From: Clostridium sp.
GTDB taxonomy: Bacteria; Bacillota; Clostridia; Clostridiales; Clostridiaceae
DNA: 32,970 nucleotides
Direction: 5' to 3'
Assembly: GCF_016650035.1 (NCBI RefSeq)
Contig: NZ_JAENWM010000042.1
Span: 1-32,970, forward strand
In this document: positions 9,587 to 18,005 of the stretch, piece by piece
How the letters are laid out: the number at the start of each line of letters is the position of its first letter
Numbering within the stretch: position 1 is the stretch's first letter
Position numbers and translations under genes: made by a program
The notes under the pieces: generated by a model
The model's input: only the letters and a program-made list of their open reading frames with translations
Databases searched by the model: none
What the model was told of the DNA's origin: nothing

Positions 9587-11197
9587 ATGAAAGCAGCGGT
9601 GGCGATAATTAAATGTTTGGAAAGGGAAAATGTAAAAATAGTGTTTGGTTACCCAGGAGTCCCAGCTGCGCCGTTATATGAAGCATTAAGGGACTCTGAA
9701 ATAGAACATATATTGGTAAGACATGAACAGGCAGCAGGACATAGTGCTAGTGGCTATGCTAGAGCAACAAGATCTATAGGCGTATGTATAGCAAGTTCTG
9801 GACCTGGAGCTATTAATCTTATAACTGGAATAGCTACTGCATATGCGGACTCTATCCCTATGATAGCAATAACTGGTCAAGTTAGAACAGATTTAATAGG
9901 AAAAGATGTGTTTCAAGAAGCTGATATTGTTGGAGCAACAGCTTCTTTTACAAAACATAGTTATCTTATTAAAGACGCAAAGGACATCCCGCGAATCATG
10001 AAAGAGGCCTTCTATATAGCGAAAACCGGAAGACCTGGCCCGGTCATAGTGGATATTCCACTGGATATTCAAAATACAGAAATGGAATTTGAATATCCCA
10101 AAGAGGTGAATATAAGAGGATATAAGCCTACTGTGAATGGTCATAAGGGACAAATAAAAAAAGCACTAGAGAAAATTAAGAACAGTATAAAGCCTCTTAT
10201 TTGTGTAGGTGGTGGTGTTATGGCTGCAAATGCTGAAAAAGATTTATTAGAATTTGTAGAAAAATCTAAAATTCCAATGGTGCATACATTAATGGGTAAG
10301 GATGGAATATCCTCAAAAAATCCCTATAATATAGGATTAATTGGATCTCATGGTTTTAAATATGCAAATAAGGCTATAGCTGAGGCAGATGTTTTAATTC
10401 TTGTTGGAACTAGGGTTGCAGATAGGGCAACAGGAGGTTCTAAAAGTTTTGCGAAAGTGGCAGATATTATTCATATTGATGTTGATCCAGCGGAAATAGG
10501 TAAAAACCTTAGTGCTCACATTCCCGTAGTTGGAGATTGTAAAAATATTTTACAGCAATTTACTAAAGGGATAACAGATATAGATACGAAAAATTGGCTT
10601 GATGAGATTGCTACTTGGAAAGAAAAATATGCGAAAAATAGAGAAACAAAGGATAAAGTCAATCCAAAGTATGCGTTAGAACTACTATCCGAAATGATAG
10701 AAGAGGATGCTATTGTTACTGCAGATGTTGGGCAAAATCAAATTTGGACTTGTCATTATCTTGATATGGTGGGAGAACGAAGATTTTTAACAACTGGAGG
10801 ACTAGGAACAATGGGGTATTCCATTCCAGCATCTGTTGGATGTAAATTGGCTTTTCCAGATAGAAGAGTTGTGGCTGTAATGGGGGATGGAAGTTTTCAA
10901 ATGAGTATGTTTGAACTTGGAACTATAATGCAAAATCACTTGAAGATAATACTATTATTATTTAACAATTCAAATCTTGGAATGGTTCGAGAGTATCAAA
11001 ATAGTGTTTATAAAAACACTTATGGTGTGAGTTTATCCACGAATCCTGATTTTGTTAAATTAGTAGAAGCTTATGGATTTTGCGGAAAAAGAGTTAACTC
11101 TAACGCAGAATTAAAAGGAGCTTTTGAAGAAGCTTTAGAAAGTGATAAAACTTTTTTGATAGAATGTATTGTAGATGCCGAAGAGAGCACGTTATAG
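9587..11197 (+). CDS. ilvB: Acetolactate synthase large subunit, copy 2
   Basis: This is the thiamine diphosphate and FAD-family catalytic subunit for acetolactate and acetohydroxybutyrate formation. The 536 residues contain GYPGVPAAPLYEAL, the catalytic Glu47 in HEQAA, and GDGSFQMS with a following NN as the thiamine diphosphate site. MVREYQ stands where many enzymes have MVRQWQ, so this copy has Tyr at a position where the first copy keeps Trp. It is followed after 16 bases by ilvN, so this is the copy with a dedicated regulatory subunit. It is clearly diverged from the copy at 1760-3412, not a recent duplicate. Confidence 0.95.
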   Translation: MKAAVAIIKCLERENVKIVFGYPGVPAAPLYEALRDSEIEHILVRHEQAAGHSASGYARATRSIGVCIASSGPGAINLITGIATAYADSIPMIAITGQVRTDLIGKDVFQEADIVGATASFTKHSYLIKDAKDIPRIMKEAFYIAKTGRPGPVIVDIPLDIQNTEMEFEYPKEVNIRGYKPTVNGHKGQIKKALEKIKNSIKPLICVGGGVMAANAEKDLLEFVEKSKIPMVHTLMGKDGISSKNPYNIGLIGSHGFKYANKAIAEADVLILVGTRVADRATGGSKSFAKVADIIHIDVDPAEIGKNLSAHIPVVGDCKNILQQFTKGITDIDTKNWLDEIATWKEKYAKNRETKDKVNPKYALELLSEMIEEDAIVTADVGQNQIWTCHYLDMVGERRFLTTGGLGTMGYSIPASVGCKLAFPDRRVVAVMGDGSFQMSMFELGTIMQNHLKIILLLFNNSNLGMVREYQNSVYKNTYGVSLSTNPDFVKLVEAYGFCGKRVNSNAELKGAFEEALESDKTFLIECIVDAEESTL

Positions 11198-11213
11198 AAG
11201 GGAGTGAAAGGTT

Positions 11214-11702
11214 ATGGGTAAATATATTTTATCAGTACTCGTAGAGAATCATCCAGGGGTATTAAGTAAAATATCCGGTTTGTTCACCCGTAGAGGGTAT
11301 AATATTGATAGCTTAAGCGTAAGCATTACTGAAGATCCAAGTATCTCCCGTATGACTATTGTGCTTCAAGGTGACGCACAAATCACTGAACAAATTGTAA
11401 AACAACTAAATAAACTTATAGATGTAATAAAAATATTGGAACTAAATCATGAAAAAACTGTTTCCAGAGAATTGGCCCTGATAAAAGTAACTGCAGATCA
11501 AAGCAAAAGGTCAGCGGTTACAGAGATGGTGAATATATTTAGATGTAATATTATTGATATGGATGCAAAGAGTATGATTATTGAAATAACTGGGGATGAA
11601 GAAAAGATATCTGCCTTTGTTGAACTTATAAGACCATATGGAATTAAAGAAGTTGTCCGCACGGGACTTGTAGTATTACAAAGAGGAGCAGAAATGTATT
11701 AA
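11214..11702 (+). CDS. ilvN: Acetolactate synthase regulatory small subunit
   Basis: It binds the catalytic subunit, raises its activity and gives valine feedback control. The 162 residues are typical of the short bacterial form. An ACT domain fills the first 75 residues, with the conserved VENHPGVLSKISGLFTRRGYNID opening and the SLSVSITED strand. The second half is the ALS_ss C-terminal domain. A GGGAG ribosome site precedes ATG 11214. It is the last gene of unit B. It may also serve the orphan IlvB1, which has no small subunit nearby. Confidence 0.96.
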   Translation: MGKYILSVLVENHPGVLSKISGLFTRRGYNIDSLSVSITEDPSISRMTIVLQGDAQITEQIVKQLNKLIDVIKILELNHEKTVSRELALIKVTADQSKRSAVTEMVNIFRCNIIDMDAKSMIIEITGDEEKISAFVELIRPYGIKEVVRTGLVVLQRGAEMY

Positions 11703-11750
11703 TAGCAAGAGGAATTGACGGTGTATTGAAAGAATATAAAAATAAAAAAT

Positions 11751-11790
11751 CATATTCGTGTCCATAAAGGCATGAATGTGGTTATTTTTA
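11751..11790 (+). terminator. Terminator of the ilv-leu unit
   Basis: CATATTCGTG (11751-11760) pairs with CATGAATGTG (11771-11780) with two G-T wobbles, followed by GTTATTTTTA. It lies 48 bases after the ilvN stop and before the gltA promoter. Confidence 0.65.
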
Positions 11791-11802
11791 TATACAAAAC
11801 GA

Positions 11803-11843
11803 TAATTATACATTGCGTTCTTGCAGAAATCAATGTATAATTA
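11803..11843. promoter_or_regulatory. gltA promoter covered by a 13-bp inverted repeat
   Basis: TAATTATACATTG (11803-11815) and its exact reverse complement (11831-11843) flank 15 bases. A probable promoter, TTGCGT (11813-11818), 17 bases and TATAAT (11836-11841), lies inside the repeat, with the -10 wholly in the right arm. A protein bound to the repeat would block or remodel polymerase binding, so this is a candidate operator for nitrogen or glutamate control. The regulator is unknown. Confidence 0.55.
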
Positions 11844-11866
11844 GATTTAAAATAATTTCTAGAAAA

Positions 11867-11890
11867 ATTAGCATTGTTAATCTTGCTAAT
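11867..11890. repeat. Second inverted repeat in the gltA 5' region
   Basis: ATTAGCA (11867-11873) and TGCTAAT (11884-11890) are exact reverse complements around ten bases. The repeat lies downstream of the predicted transcript start and 26 bases before the gltA ATG. It may be a second operator or a small RNA hairpin. Confidence 0.4.
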
Positions 11891-11915
11891 AGTATTTAAA
11901 TGGAGGAGTAAAAAT

Positions 11916-14900
11916 ATGCAATATAAAAGAGGATTACCTTTAAAACAAGGATTGTACGATCCGCAATTTGAAAAAGATAGTTGTGGAGTTGGATTTATAG
12001 CTAATATCAAAGGGGAAAAATCTCATGGTATTGTAAAAAAAGGTTTGAAAGTTCTGATGAATATGTCTCATCGTGGTGCGGTAGGTTCTGATCCAAATAC
12101 AGGCGATGGAGCAGGAATTATGGTTCAGATTCCAGATGAGTTTTTAAAGATATGTTGCGATAACTTAGGAATAGAACTTCCGAAAAATTCAGAATATGGT
12201 GTGGGAATGCTTTTTTTACCTAAAGAACCTGCAATAAGATATCAGTGTGAGGGTATTCTTGAAAGAGTGGCACAAGAAGAGAATGTTAAGGTTATAGGCT
12301 GGAGATCGGTGCCTACTGATAATAGAGTATTAGGGGAAACTGCGAAGGGAACTGAACCAGTAATTCGACAAGCTTTTTTGGGAAGAGAGAATTGTAGCCA
12401 AGATGAGTTTGAACAAAAACTATATATTATCAGGAAAAGAACAGAGAACGAAGTAAATAGACTTATTACAAGAAATGCAGATTGTTTTTATATATGTAGT
12501 TTATCTAGTAAAACAATTATTTATAAGGGATTACTTCTTCCAAAGCAAATAAGAAAATATTATTTAGATCTAAATGATATAAATTTTAAGAGTGCTATAG
12601 CACTTATACACCAAAGATTTAGCACCAATACATTTCCTACTTGGGATTTAGCACAACCTTTTCGATACTTAGCACATAATGGGGAGATTAATACCATAAG
12701 AGGAAATAGAAATTGGGCAAATGCAAGAGAGGGTGTTTTTAAATCTAAAGTTTATGGTGAAAATATATCTAAACTTTTTCCCATTATTACCACAAAAGGA
12801 AGCGATTCAGCATCACTAGATAACATGTTTGAATTTATAAAAATGGATGGTAGAAGTAATGCACATTCAATGATGATGCTTATTCCTGAGGCATGGGAAA
12901 AAAATATATCTATGCCATCTTATAAAAAAGCGTTTTATGAATATCATGCTTCTATGGTTGAACCTTGGGACGGACCTGCCGCAGTTTTCTTTTCAGATGG
13001 AACACAAGTTGGAGCAACGCTAGATAGGAATGGATTAAGACCCGCTAAATATGTTATTACGAAAGATAATATAGTTATAATGGCGTCAGAACTTGGTGTT
13101 CTTGCAATTGAACCAGAGCAAATATTAAAAAAAGGAAGACTAGAACCAGGGAAGATGTTTTTGGTGGATACAGAACTGGGAATAATTAAGGCAGATGAAG
13201 ATATCAAAGAAGAGATTTGCAAATCAGAATCTTATGAGAAATTACTTCAAATGAATAAGTATACACTAGATGATTTTCATGAAGGGAAAGTAAATACAAT
13301 TATAAATTCTGAAAGTCTCAGAGAAAGGCAACAAGCATTTGGATATAGTATGGAAGACGTAACTAAAATTATAAAGTGTATGGCGCAGACGGGAGAAGAG
13401 TCAATAGGGTCAATGGGGAATGATACGCCTCTTGCAGTACTTTCTAATAAACCGCAATTATTATTTTCATATTTTAGACAATTATTTGCACAGGTTACCA
13501 ATCCACCTATTGATTCTATTCGTGAAGGAATTGTTATGTCTCTCACAAACTATATAGGTTGTCAGCAAAATCTTTTAAAAGATGATTCATCACAGCATCC
13601 TTTTATTAAAATTGATACCCCTATTCTGTCCAATGAAGATATAGCAAAAATTAAAAAAATAAGAAACAAAGATTTTAAAGCAACCACTATTCCAATTACT
13701 TTTAAATATGATAGTGGGATAAGCGGATTCAAGGAAGCATTGGAGCTGATTTGTAAACGGGCTTCTAAAAGAATTCAAGAAGGTTATAATATAATTATTT
13801 TGAGTGATAAAAAAATAGATGGTTATGAAGCAGCTATACCTAGTCTACTTGCAGTTTCAGGTATACACCAGCATTTAATTAAGGAAAAAACAAGGACAAG
13901 AGTTGCTATCATAGTTGAAACAGGGGAAGCAAGAGAAACTATGCATTTTGCACTTCTTACAGCCTATGGTGCTTCTGCAATAAATCCATATCTATCTTTT
14001 GAAACTATAGAAGATATGGTAGAGAAAGGTGAAATTAAAGAAGTAGATACTAAAATGGCAATTGTTAACTATATAAATGCAATCAATAAGGGTCTTTTAA
14101 AAATTCTATCTAAGCTGGGTATTTGTACAATGCAAAGTTATCATGGAGCACAAGTATTTGAAACCCTTGGGATTAATGAAGATGTAATAAATAAATATTT
14201 TGGAGGCAACCCGGCTAGAATTGGTGGAATAGGAATAGATACCATTGCAAAAGAAGTATTAATGAGACACAATACAGCTTTTAATAGACTTAGAAGAATA
14301 AATTCCGAGTTAGAAGTTGGTGGATTATATTCATGGAGGAGCAATGGAGAATTCCATTTATTTAATCCTGAAAGCATATATAAGCTCCAGGTTTCTACTA
14401 AAACTAACAATTATGTAGTTTATAAAGAATATGCAAAGTTAATAAATGAGCAAAGCAAAAATTTATGTACAATTAGAGGATTATTCGAATTCACAGAGGG
14501 AAATGCAATCCCTATAGAAGAAGTAGAACCCATCAGCGAAATCATAAAAAGATTCTGTACTGGTGCCATGTCCATAGGGTCCATAAGTAAGGAGGCTCAT
14601 GAGAGTATTGCAATTGCAATGAATCGACTTGGTGGAAAAAGCAATAGTGGTGAAGGTGGCGAAGATGAAACAAGATTTAAAGTAGATAATAATGGAAATG
14701 ACAAAAGAAGTGCAATAAAGCAGGTATCTACTGGTAGGTTTGGGGTTAATACCAATTATCTTGTAAATGCGGATGAACTTCAAATTAAAGTAGCTCAAGG
14801 TGCAAAACCAGGTGAGGGTGGACATTTACCAGGTGAAAAAGTAGATGAGTATATAGCGAAAATTAGAAATTCAACGCCAGGAATAGATTTAATATCCCCA

Positions 14901-16436
14901 GCACCTCATCATGATATTTATTCCATAGAAGATTTAGCACAACTTATATATGACTTAAAATGTGTAAATCCTGAAAGTAGAATTAGTGTTAAACTTGTTT
15001 CGGAAATAGGAATTGGCACCATTGCAGCAGGGGTTGTTAAAGCCCATGCCGATATGATACTTATTAGTGGCCATGATGGTGGGACCGGAGCAGCAACGCT
15101 TTCATCTATAAGAAATGCAGGGATACCTTGGGAAATTGGGCTGTCTGAGACTCATCAAACATTGTTACTAAATAATTTGAGAAGTAGAGTGACCCTGCAA
15201 ACAGATGGACAATTAAAGACTGGCAAAGATGTTGTGGTTGCTGCACTTCTGGGAGCAGAAGAATTTGGTTTTGCAACTACGGCCTTAGTGGTAATGGGAT
15301 GTACCATGCTACGGAATTGTCATTGCAATACCTGTGATATGGGCTGTGCGACGCAAGATGTGCAGCTGAGAAAGAATTTTAAAGGAAAACCAGAATATTT
15401 AATGCGTTTCCTTACCTTTGTTGCATCTGAAGTAAGAGAATATATGGCTGAACTTGGATTTAGAAACATGAATGAAATGATTGGAAGAACGGATAAAATG
15501 AAAGTAAATAAGAGTATAGATCACTTTAAGGCAAATGATTTAGATTTATCAAGCATACTATATAGACCTTATATGCCAAAAAGAATAAAACCATACCGTG
15601 TAATGAAACAAGAACATGGCATTGATAAAGCATTGGATCATACTCTTATAGCAATGGCACAGCCGGCATTAGATGATGAAAAAAATGTAAGAGGAAGTTT
15701 AGAAATTAAAAATATTCATAGAAGTGTAGGGGCAATGTTAAGTGGAAAAATCGCTACAAAGTACGGTGCAATTGGGCTTAAAGAGGACACAATTGTTTTT
15801 AATTTTACCGGTTCAGCAGGGCAAAGTTTTGGAGCCTTTGGCGTAGCAGGGTTAACTTTAATACTTGAAGGTGAAGCCAATGATTACGTAGGAAAGGGGT
15901 TATCCGGAGCTAAAGTTATAATAAAAGCACCTAGTAGTGCTACCTTTAAACCAGAAGAAAATTATATAGCTGGAAATACAATTTTATATGGAGCAACTAG
16001 TGGTAAATTATTTGTAAGTGGTCTAGTTGGAGAACGGTTTGCAGTAAGAAATAGTGGAGCTACAGCGGTTGTAGAAGGTGTTGGAGATCACTGCTGTGAA
16101 TATATGACAGGTGGAACTGTGGTGGTTTTAGGTGGTTTTGGACAAAATTTTGGTGGCGGAATGAGCGGTGGTACAGCTTATATTCTTGATGAAGATGAGA
16201 ATTTCAAGCAAAAGGTAAACTCACAAGTATTAGAAATTGATGCATTAAGTAAAGATGAAGCAACAATTTTATATGATTTAATTAAAGAACATTATGAATA
16301 TACAAATAGTTTGAGAGCAAAAGTTATAATAGAAAATTGGAAAAAATATTCCGGTATGTTTAAAAGAGTCATTCCACCAGCGTATAAATTAATTTTAGAG
16401 CAAAAGAAAAAAATGTCACAGACTGAGGGGGTGTAA
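11916..16436 (+). CDS. gltA: Glutamate synthase large subunit
   Basis: It transfers the amide nitrogen of glutamine to 2-oxoglutarate, forming two glutamates. The frame is open back to 11874, but ATG 11916 behind TGGAGGAG is the convincing start, giving 1506 residues. The N-terminal class II amidotransferase would be activated by removing a short propeptide to expose Cys23 (DSCGVGF). Then come the central domain, the FMN-binding barrel with SGHDGGTGAA, the 3Fe-4S cysteines (C-x5-C-x4-C in CTMLRNCHCNTC), and the C-terminal beta-helix with repeated GG motifs (GGTVVVLGGFGQNFGGGMSGG). Length and domain order match bacterial NADPH-type enzymes. gltD follows after one base. It supplies glutamate as amino donor for the neighbouring branched-chain pathway. 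Confidence 0.97.
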   Translation: MQYKRGLPLKQGLYDPQFEKDSCGVGFIANIKGEKSHGIVKKGLKVLMNMSHRGAVGSDPNTGDGAGIMVQIPDEFLKICCDNLGIELPKNSEYGVGMLFLPKEPAIRYQCEGILERVAQEENVKVIGWRSVPTDNRVLGETAKGTEPVIRQAFLGRENCSQDEFEQKLYIIRKRTENEVNRLITRNADCFYICSLSSKTIIYKGLLLPKQIRKYYLDLNDINFKSAIALIHQRFSTNTFPTWDLAQPFRYLAHNGEINTIRGNRNWANAREGVFKSKVYGENISKLFPIITTKGSDSASLDNMFEFIKMDGRSNAHSMMMLIPEAWEKNISMPSYKKAFYEYHASMVEPWDGPAAVFFSDGTQVGATLDRNGLRPAKYVITKDNIVIMASELGVLAIEPEQILKKGRLEPGKMFLVDTELGIIKADEDIKEEICKSESYEKLLQMNKYTLDDFHEGKVNTIINSESLRERQQAFGYSMEDVTKIIKCMAQTGEESIGSMGNDTPLAVLSNKPQLLFSYFRQLFAQVTNPPIDSIREGIVMSLTNYIGCQQNLLKDDSSQHPFIKIDTPILSNEDIAKIKKIRNKDFKATTIPITFKYDSGISGFKEALELICKRASKRIQEGYNIIILSDKKIDGYEAAIPSLLAVSGIHQHLIKEKTRTRVAIIVETGEARETMHFALLTAYGASAINPYLSFETIEDMVEKGEIKEVDTKMAIVNYINAINKGLLKILSKLGICTMQSYHGAQVFETLGINEDVINKYFGGNPARIGGIGIDTIAKEVLMRHNTAFNRLRRINSELEVGGLYSWRSNGEFHLFNPESIYKLQVSTKTNNYVVYKEYAKLINEQSKNLCTIRGLFEFTEGNAIPIEEVEPISEIIKRFCTGAMSIGSISKEAHESIAIAMNRLGGKSNSGEGGEDETRFKVDNNGNDKRSAIKQVSTGRFGVNTNYLVNADELQIKVAQGAKPGEGGHLPGEKVDEYIAKIRNSTPGIDLISPAPHHDIYSIEDLAQLIYDLKCVNPESRISVKLVSEIGIGTIAAGVVKAHADMILISGHDGGTGAATLSSIRNAGIPWEIGLSETHQTLLLNNLRSRVTLQTDGQLKTGKDVVVAALLGAEEFGFATTALVVMGCTMLRNCHCNTCDMGCATQDVQLRKNFKGKPEYLMRFLTFVASEVREYMAELGFRNMNEMIGRTDKMKVNKSIDHFKANDLDLSSILYRPYMPKRIKPYRVMKQEHGIDKALDHTLIAMAQPALDDEKNVRGSLEIKNIHRSVGAMLSGKIATKYGAIGLKEDTIVFNFTGSAGQSFGAFGVAGLTLILEGEANDYVGKGLSGAKVIIKAPSSATFKPEENYIAGNTILYGATSGKLFVSGLVGERFAVRNSGATAVVEGVGDHCCEYMTGGTVVVLGGFGQNFGGGMSGGTAYILDEDENFKQKVNSQVLEIDALSKDEATILYDLIKEHYEYTNSLRAKVIIENWKKYSGMFKRVIPPAYKLILEQKKKMSQTEGV

Positions 16437-16437
16437 G

Positions 16438-17868
16438 ATGGGAAAATTAGGAGCATTTAAGCAATATACTCGTAAAAACTTTACAAAAAGAAAAGTTGAG
16501 GAAAGAGTCAAAGATTATGATGAAGTTTATATATCTCTTGAAGATAGTGAACTAGCAGAACAGGCTTCGCGGTGCATGAGTTGCGGAATAGCTTTTTGCA
16601 ATTGGGGATGTCCACTTGGAAATTTGGTGCCAGATTGGAACGATATGGTTTACAACGAAAATTGGAAGAAAGCCTATAAGAGATTAAGTCTTACAAATAA
16701 CTTCCCAGAATTCACGGGTAGATTATGTCCAGCTCCTTGTGAAGGGGCTTGTACACTTGGAATAAATAGAAAAGCCGTATGTATAAGGGATATTGAACTT
16801 AGTATCATTGAAAGGGCTTTTAAAGAAGGGTTTATACGTGCTAAACATCCTAAAATTAGAACCAATAAAAAAATAGCTGTGATTGGTTCAGGTCCAGCAG
16901 GGCTTGCTGCAAGTGCTCAACTTAACTCAGTGGGTCATACTGTTACTGTATTTGAGAGAGCACAGAAAATTGGAGGTCTACTACGGTATGGAATACCGGA
17001 TTTTAAATTAGAAAAAAATATCATAGATAGAAGAATAAATTTACTTATAGAAGAAGGTGTTCGGTTTGAAACGTCAATAAATGTAGGGGTAGATATAAAA
17101 GTGGATACTCTACTTAAGGATTTTGATGCAATTATTTTAACTGGTGGATCTACGATTTCTAGAGACTTAAATATAGAGGGAAGGGAACTTACTGGCGTAC
17201 ATTTTGCAGTGGAATATTTGACAATGCAAAATAAAAATAATTCTGGCGAAAATGTAGAGAAGCAAATCAGTGCAAAGGATAAAGTAGTTGTTGTCATTGG
17301 TGGAGGAGATACAGGGTCGGACTGCGTTGGAACTGCAATAAGACAGGGAGCAAAACAGGTTATTCAGCTTGAAATTATGCCAAAACCACCAGTTGACAGG
17401 GATATAACTATGCCTTGGCCAACTTATCCATTCACGCTGAAAACTACCACTTCGCATGAAGAAGGTTGCACGCGCGAATGGTGTGTAAGTACTAAAAAAA
17501 TTACTGGGGAAAAAGGCGAAGTGAAAAAATTGCATTGCGTACGAGTTCAATGGGTTACAGATGAAAGTGGACAGAGACATATGAGCGAAATAGAGGGTAG
17601 TGAATTTGTTATAGAGGCAGATTTAATTATTTTAGCTATGGGCTTTCTCCATACGCAGCATGAGGGTCTCATACGTGATTTTGGACTTACGCTTGATGTA
17701 CGTGGAAATGTGTGTGCAGATTCTAATTATGCAACAAATATAAATAAGGTATTTGCTGCAGGGGATCTAAGAAGTGGTCAATCACTTATTGTGAAAGCTA
17801 TAAAGGAAGGTAGATGTGTTGCAAAAAATGTAGACATGATGTTGATGGGGGAAACATTTTTAAAATAG
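16438..17868 (+). CDS. gltD: Glutamate synthase small subunit
   Basis: This FAD subunit takes electrons from NAD(P)H and passes them through iron-sulfur clusters to GltA. The 476 residues are typical. Cys-rich segments CMSCGIAFCNWGCPLGN (near 44) and CPAPCEGACTLGI (near 98) bind [4Fe-4S] clusters. The FAD motif GSGPAGLAAS is near 151, a second dinucleotide motif GGGDTGSDCVG is near 287, and GDLRSG near the C terminus closes the FAD site. The ATG lies one base after the gltA stop with GAGGGGGTG as ribosome site. Related proteins accompany other reductases, but adjacency to gltA is decisive. Confidence 0.97.
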   Translation: MGKLGAFKQYTRKNFTKRKVEERVKDYDEVYISLEDSELAEQASRCMSCGIAFCNWGCPLGNLVPDWNDMVYNENWKKAYKRLSLTNNFPEFTGRLCPAPCEGACTLGINRKAVCIRDIELSIIERAFKEGFIRAKHPKIRTNKKIAVIGSGPAGLAASAQLNSVGHTVTVFERAQKIGGLLRYGIPDFKLEKNIIDRRINLLIEEGVRFETSINVGVDIKVDTLLKDFDAIILTGGSTISRDLNIEGRELTGVHFAVEYLTMQNKNNSGENVEKQISAKDKVVVVIGGGDTGSDCVGTAIRQGAKQVIQLEIMPKPPVDRDITMPWPTYPFTLKTTTSHEEGCTREWCVSTKKITGEKGEVKKLHCVRVQWVTDESGQRHMSEIEGSEFVIEADLIILAMGFLHTQHEGLIRDFGLTLDVRGNVCADSNYATNINKVFAAGDLRSGQSLIVKAIKEGRCVAKNVDMMLMGETFLK

Positions 17869-17896
17869 TTAATGAGCAATTGACTTATATTAGTAG

Positions 17897-17951
17897 TACA
17901 TTCATAATAAAAGAGTAATCTGTAATAGGTTACTCTTTTATTATGAATGTA
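17897..17951. terminator. 22-bp perfect inverted repeat after gltD
   Basis: The arms 17897-17918 and 17930-17951 are exact reverse complements around an 11-base loop. It lies 28 bases after the gltD stop, so it is a likely terminator or 3' stabiliser, though no clean T-run follows; the internal CTTTTA stretches give T-rich stems on both strands. Part of this element recurs at 27743-27778, which suggests it is a dispersed repeat and not only a terminator. Confidence 0.65.
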
Positions 17952-18005
17952 AAGTAAACAATTAAATAGGTTGTTAAAAATAAATTAGAAGATGGGAGGG
18001 GTAGT

